Under the pieces are notes generated by a model, which saw only the letters and a program-made list of their open reading frames with translations, did no database searches and had not been told where the DNA came from. DNA of 53,051 nt from Microbacterium sp. p3-SID336 (GTDB lineage Bacteria; Actinomycetota; Actinomycetes; Actinomycetales; Microbacteriaceae). The translations under genes and the position numbers were made by a program. The DNA is taken from positions 1 to 53,051 of the forward strand of contig NZ_JALXPE010000028.1 in assembly GCF_025143365.1 (NCBI RefSeq). The letters run 5' to 3'. Below, in pieces: positions 52,201 through 53,051 of the stretch (position 1 is its first letter; each line of letters starts with the position of its first letter).

Positions 52201-53051
52201 CTACGCGTGACTCTTGCGCCTCCGCGCTCCAGGAAGAAGTAGCGCGCCGAGAGACAGCATCAGTACACCGATGAGCACGCCGCCGGACACTGTACCTCCG
52301 GTGACAGCCAGCCCGGATGCGGGGGTCGGCACGACTGGAGTCACCGCACGCGCCGATGGCGGGTCGACCGGGTCCCCGTTCGGCGCGTTGCCCGACGCCG
52401 TCGCAACGTTCCATACCTCGCCACGGCTCACATCCGCCGCCGTGATCGAATGAGTTGGCACCGTGCATGTCATGGTCTCGCCCGATGCAAGCGTCGTGGT
52501 CGGGCACGTGACAGTTCCGGCCGCGGGGTCGGAGACGGTGATGTCATCGATGGTCTGCGCACCTGTGTTGGTGACGAGGATCGACCACTCGATGCGGTCC
52601 CCGAGGTCTGCGACGCCGTTTCGGTTGACGTCGACAGTTGTTGCGCGCTTCTCGATCCCAAGAGTGGTGGCACCGTCGAATGGCACATCCACCGTTGAAG
52701 GAGGCGAGACGGGCGGTGCCCCTGCGGGCGGGACGCCTGTGGCTGTGGCGGTGTTCGTCAGCAGCCCAGAGTCCACATCGCCTTGCGTGGTCGTGTAAGT
52801 CGCTGTGCAGACGATCACCTGACCAGGCAGCAGGTTCGCCGCATCATCCGGGCACTCGATGGACGACAGTTCTCCCTCTCCTGAGAACTCGGTCTCGTCG
52901 ACGGTCACGTCCTTCAGCGCAACGTTGCCGTCATTAGTAACGACGAACGAGTACGTCAACATCTGCCCCACCGTGGTCATCGCTGATGGGGTGGCCGACT
53001 TGACGACTGTGATCGCTGGGGCCGGGGCCGAGGGCACCTCCACCGTGGACT
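52201..53051 (-). CDS. C-terminal part of DUF11-repeat surface protein with LAVTG sorting-type tail (partial)
   Basis: The frame is open to the window edge, so the N-terminus is missing. Two DUF11-type beta domains are visible, each starting with a theme like ITVVKSATPSAMTTVGQMLTYSF and IEKRATTVDVNRNGVADLGD, and separated by a Pro-rich linker (GVPPAGAPPVSPPSTVDVPF). The end is ASGLAVTGGTVSGG, a hydrophobic helix VLIGVLMLSLGALLL and basic RRRK: an LAxTG sorting signal of the kind used by actinobacterial class E sortases. The protein is probably a wall-anchored stalk or adhesin. The number of repeats upstream is unknown. Confidence 0.85.
   Translation of the reverse strand, partial: STVEVPSAPAPAITVVKSATPSAMTTVGQMLTYSFVVTNDGNVALKDVTVDETEFSGEGELSSIECPDDAANLLPGQVIVCTATYTTTQGDVDSGLLTNTATATGVPPAGAPPVSPPSTVDVPFDGATTLGIEKRATTVDVNRNGVADLGDRIEWSILVTNTGAQTIDDITVSDPAAGTVTCPTTTLASGETMTCTVPTHSITAADVSRGEVWNVATASGNAPNGDPVDPPSARAVTPVVPTPASGLAVTGGTVSGGVLIGVLMLSLGALLLPGARRRKSHA

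Overview
The window reads as a chromosomal segment of a high-GC Gram-positive bacterium, most probably Microbacteriaceae and close to Microbacterium. This rests on about 70% GC, frequent GTG and TTG starts, and the blocks dusB-dgt-dnaG, recO-uppS, hrcA-dnaJ-rsmE, HIT-phoH-ybeY-corC-era, lepA/hemW and rpsT/holA/comEC/comEA. The assignment is inferred from gene content; no 16S gene is present.

Layout. 1-1.8 kb: the edge of an integrative element (tyrosine integrase and small HTH protein) abutting a tRNA-Asn(GTT) gene; the element continues left of the window. 1.9-7.1 kb: minus-strand housekeeping operon dusB-dgt-dnaG plus an orphan ABC ATPase. 7.1-14.9 kb: glutathione peroxidase, DsbA-family oxidoreductase, P-loop kinase-like protein, recO-uppS, a UPF0126/TRIC membrane protein, a TetR regulator, leuA with a leucine-rich leader peptide (attenuator), and a quinone oxidoreductase. 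15.0-26.1 kb: an accessory block, all on the minus strand. In transcription order it is ECF sigma, predicted membrane anti-sigma, small secreted I36-like protein, second ECF sigma, a 2162-residue secreted RHS/YD-repeat protein ending in an HExxH domain, lipoprotein, membrane protein, second lipoprotein. 26.1-37.0 kb: conserved core genes from era to lepA, including a CIRCE heat-shock operator before hrcA. 37.3-43.0 kb: a peptide/nickel-type ABC importer operon with two fused ATPases, a short upstream ORF and a lipoprotein binding protein. 43.0-46.4 kb: alpha/beta hydrolase, MFS transporter and GH1 beta-glucosidase. 46.6-51.4 kb: rpsT, holA, comEC, comEA. 51.7 kb to the end: a small lipoprotein and the C-terminal part of a DUF11-repeat surface protein with an LAVTG sorting-type tail.

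The most unusual part is the RHS locus. Its pieces fit a secreted, sigma-controlled polymorphic-toxin-like system: a Sec signal, a conserved RHS shell, a lower-GC tail with a zinc-protease motif, and immediately downstream overlapping genes for two lipoproteins that resemble each other and could be extracytoplasmic immunity proteins. That function is inferred. A second theme is promoter architecture: many genes have a TAnnnT-type -10 box 6-7 bases before the start codon, the pattern expected for leaderless transcripts. This includes the leuA leader peptide and the 10-codon ORF before the importer binding protein.
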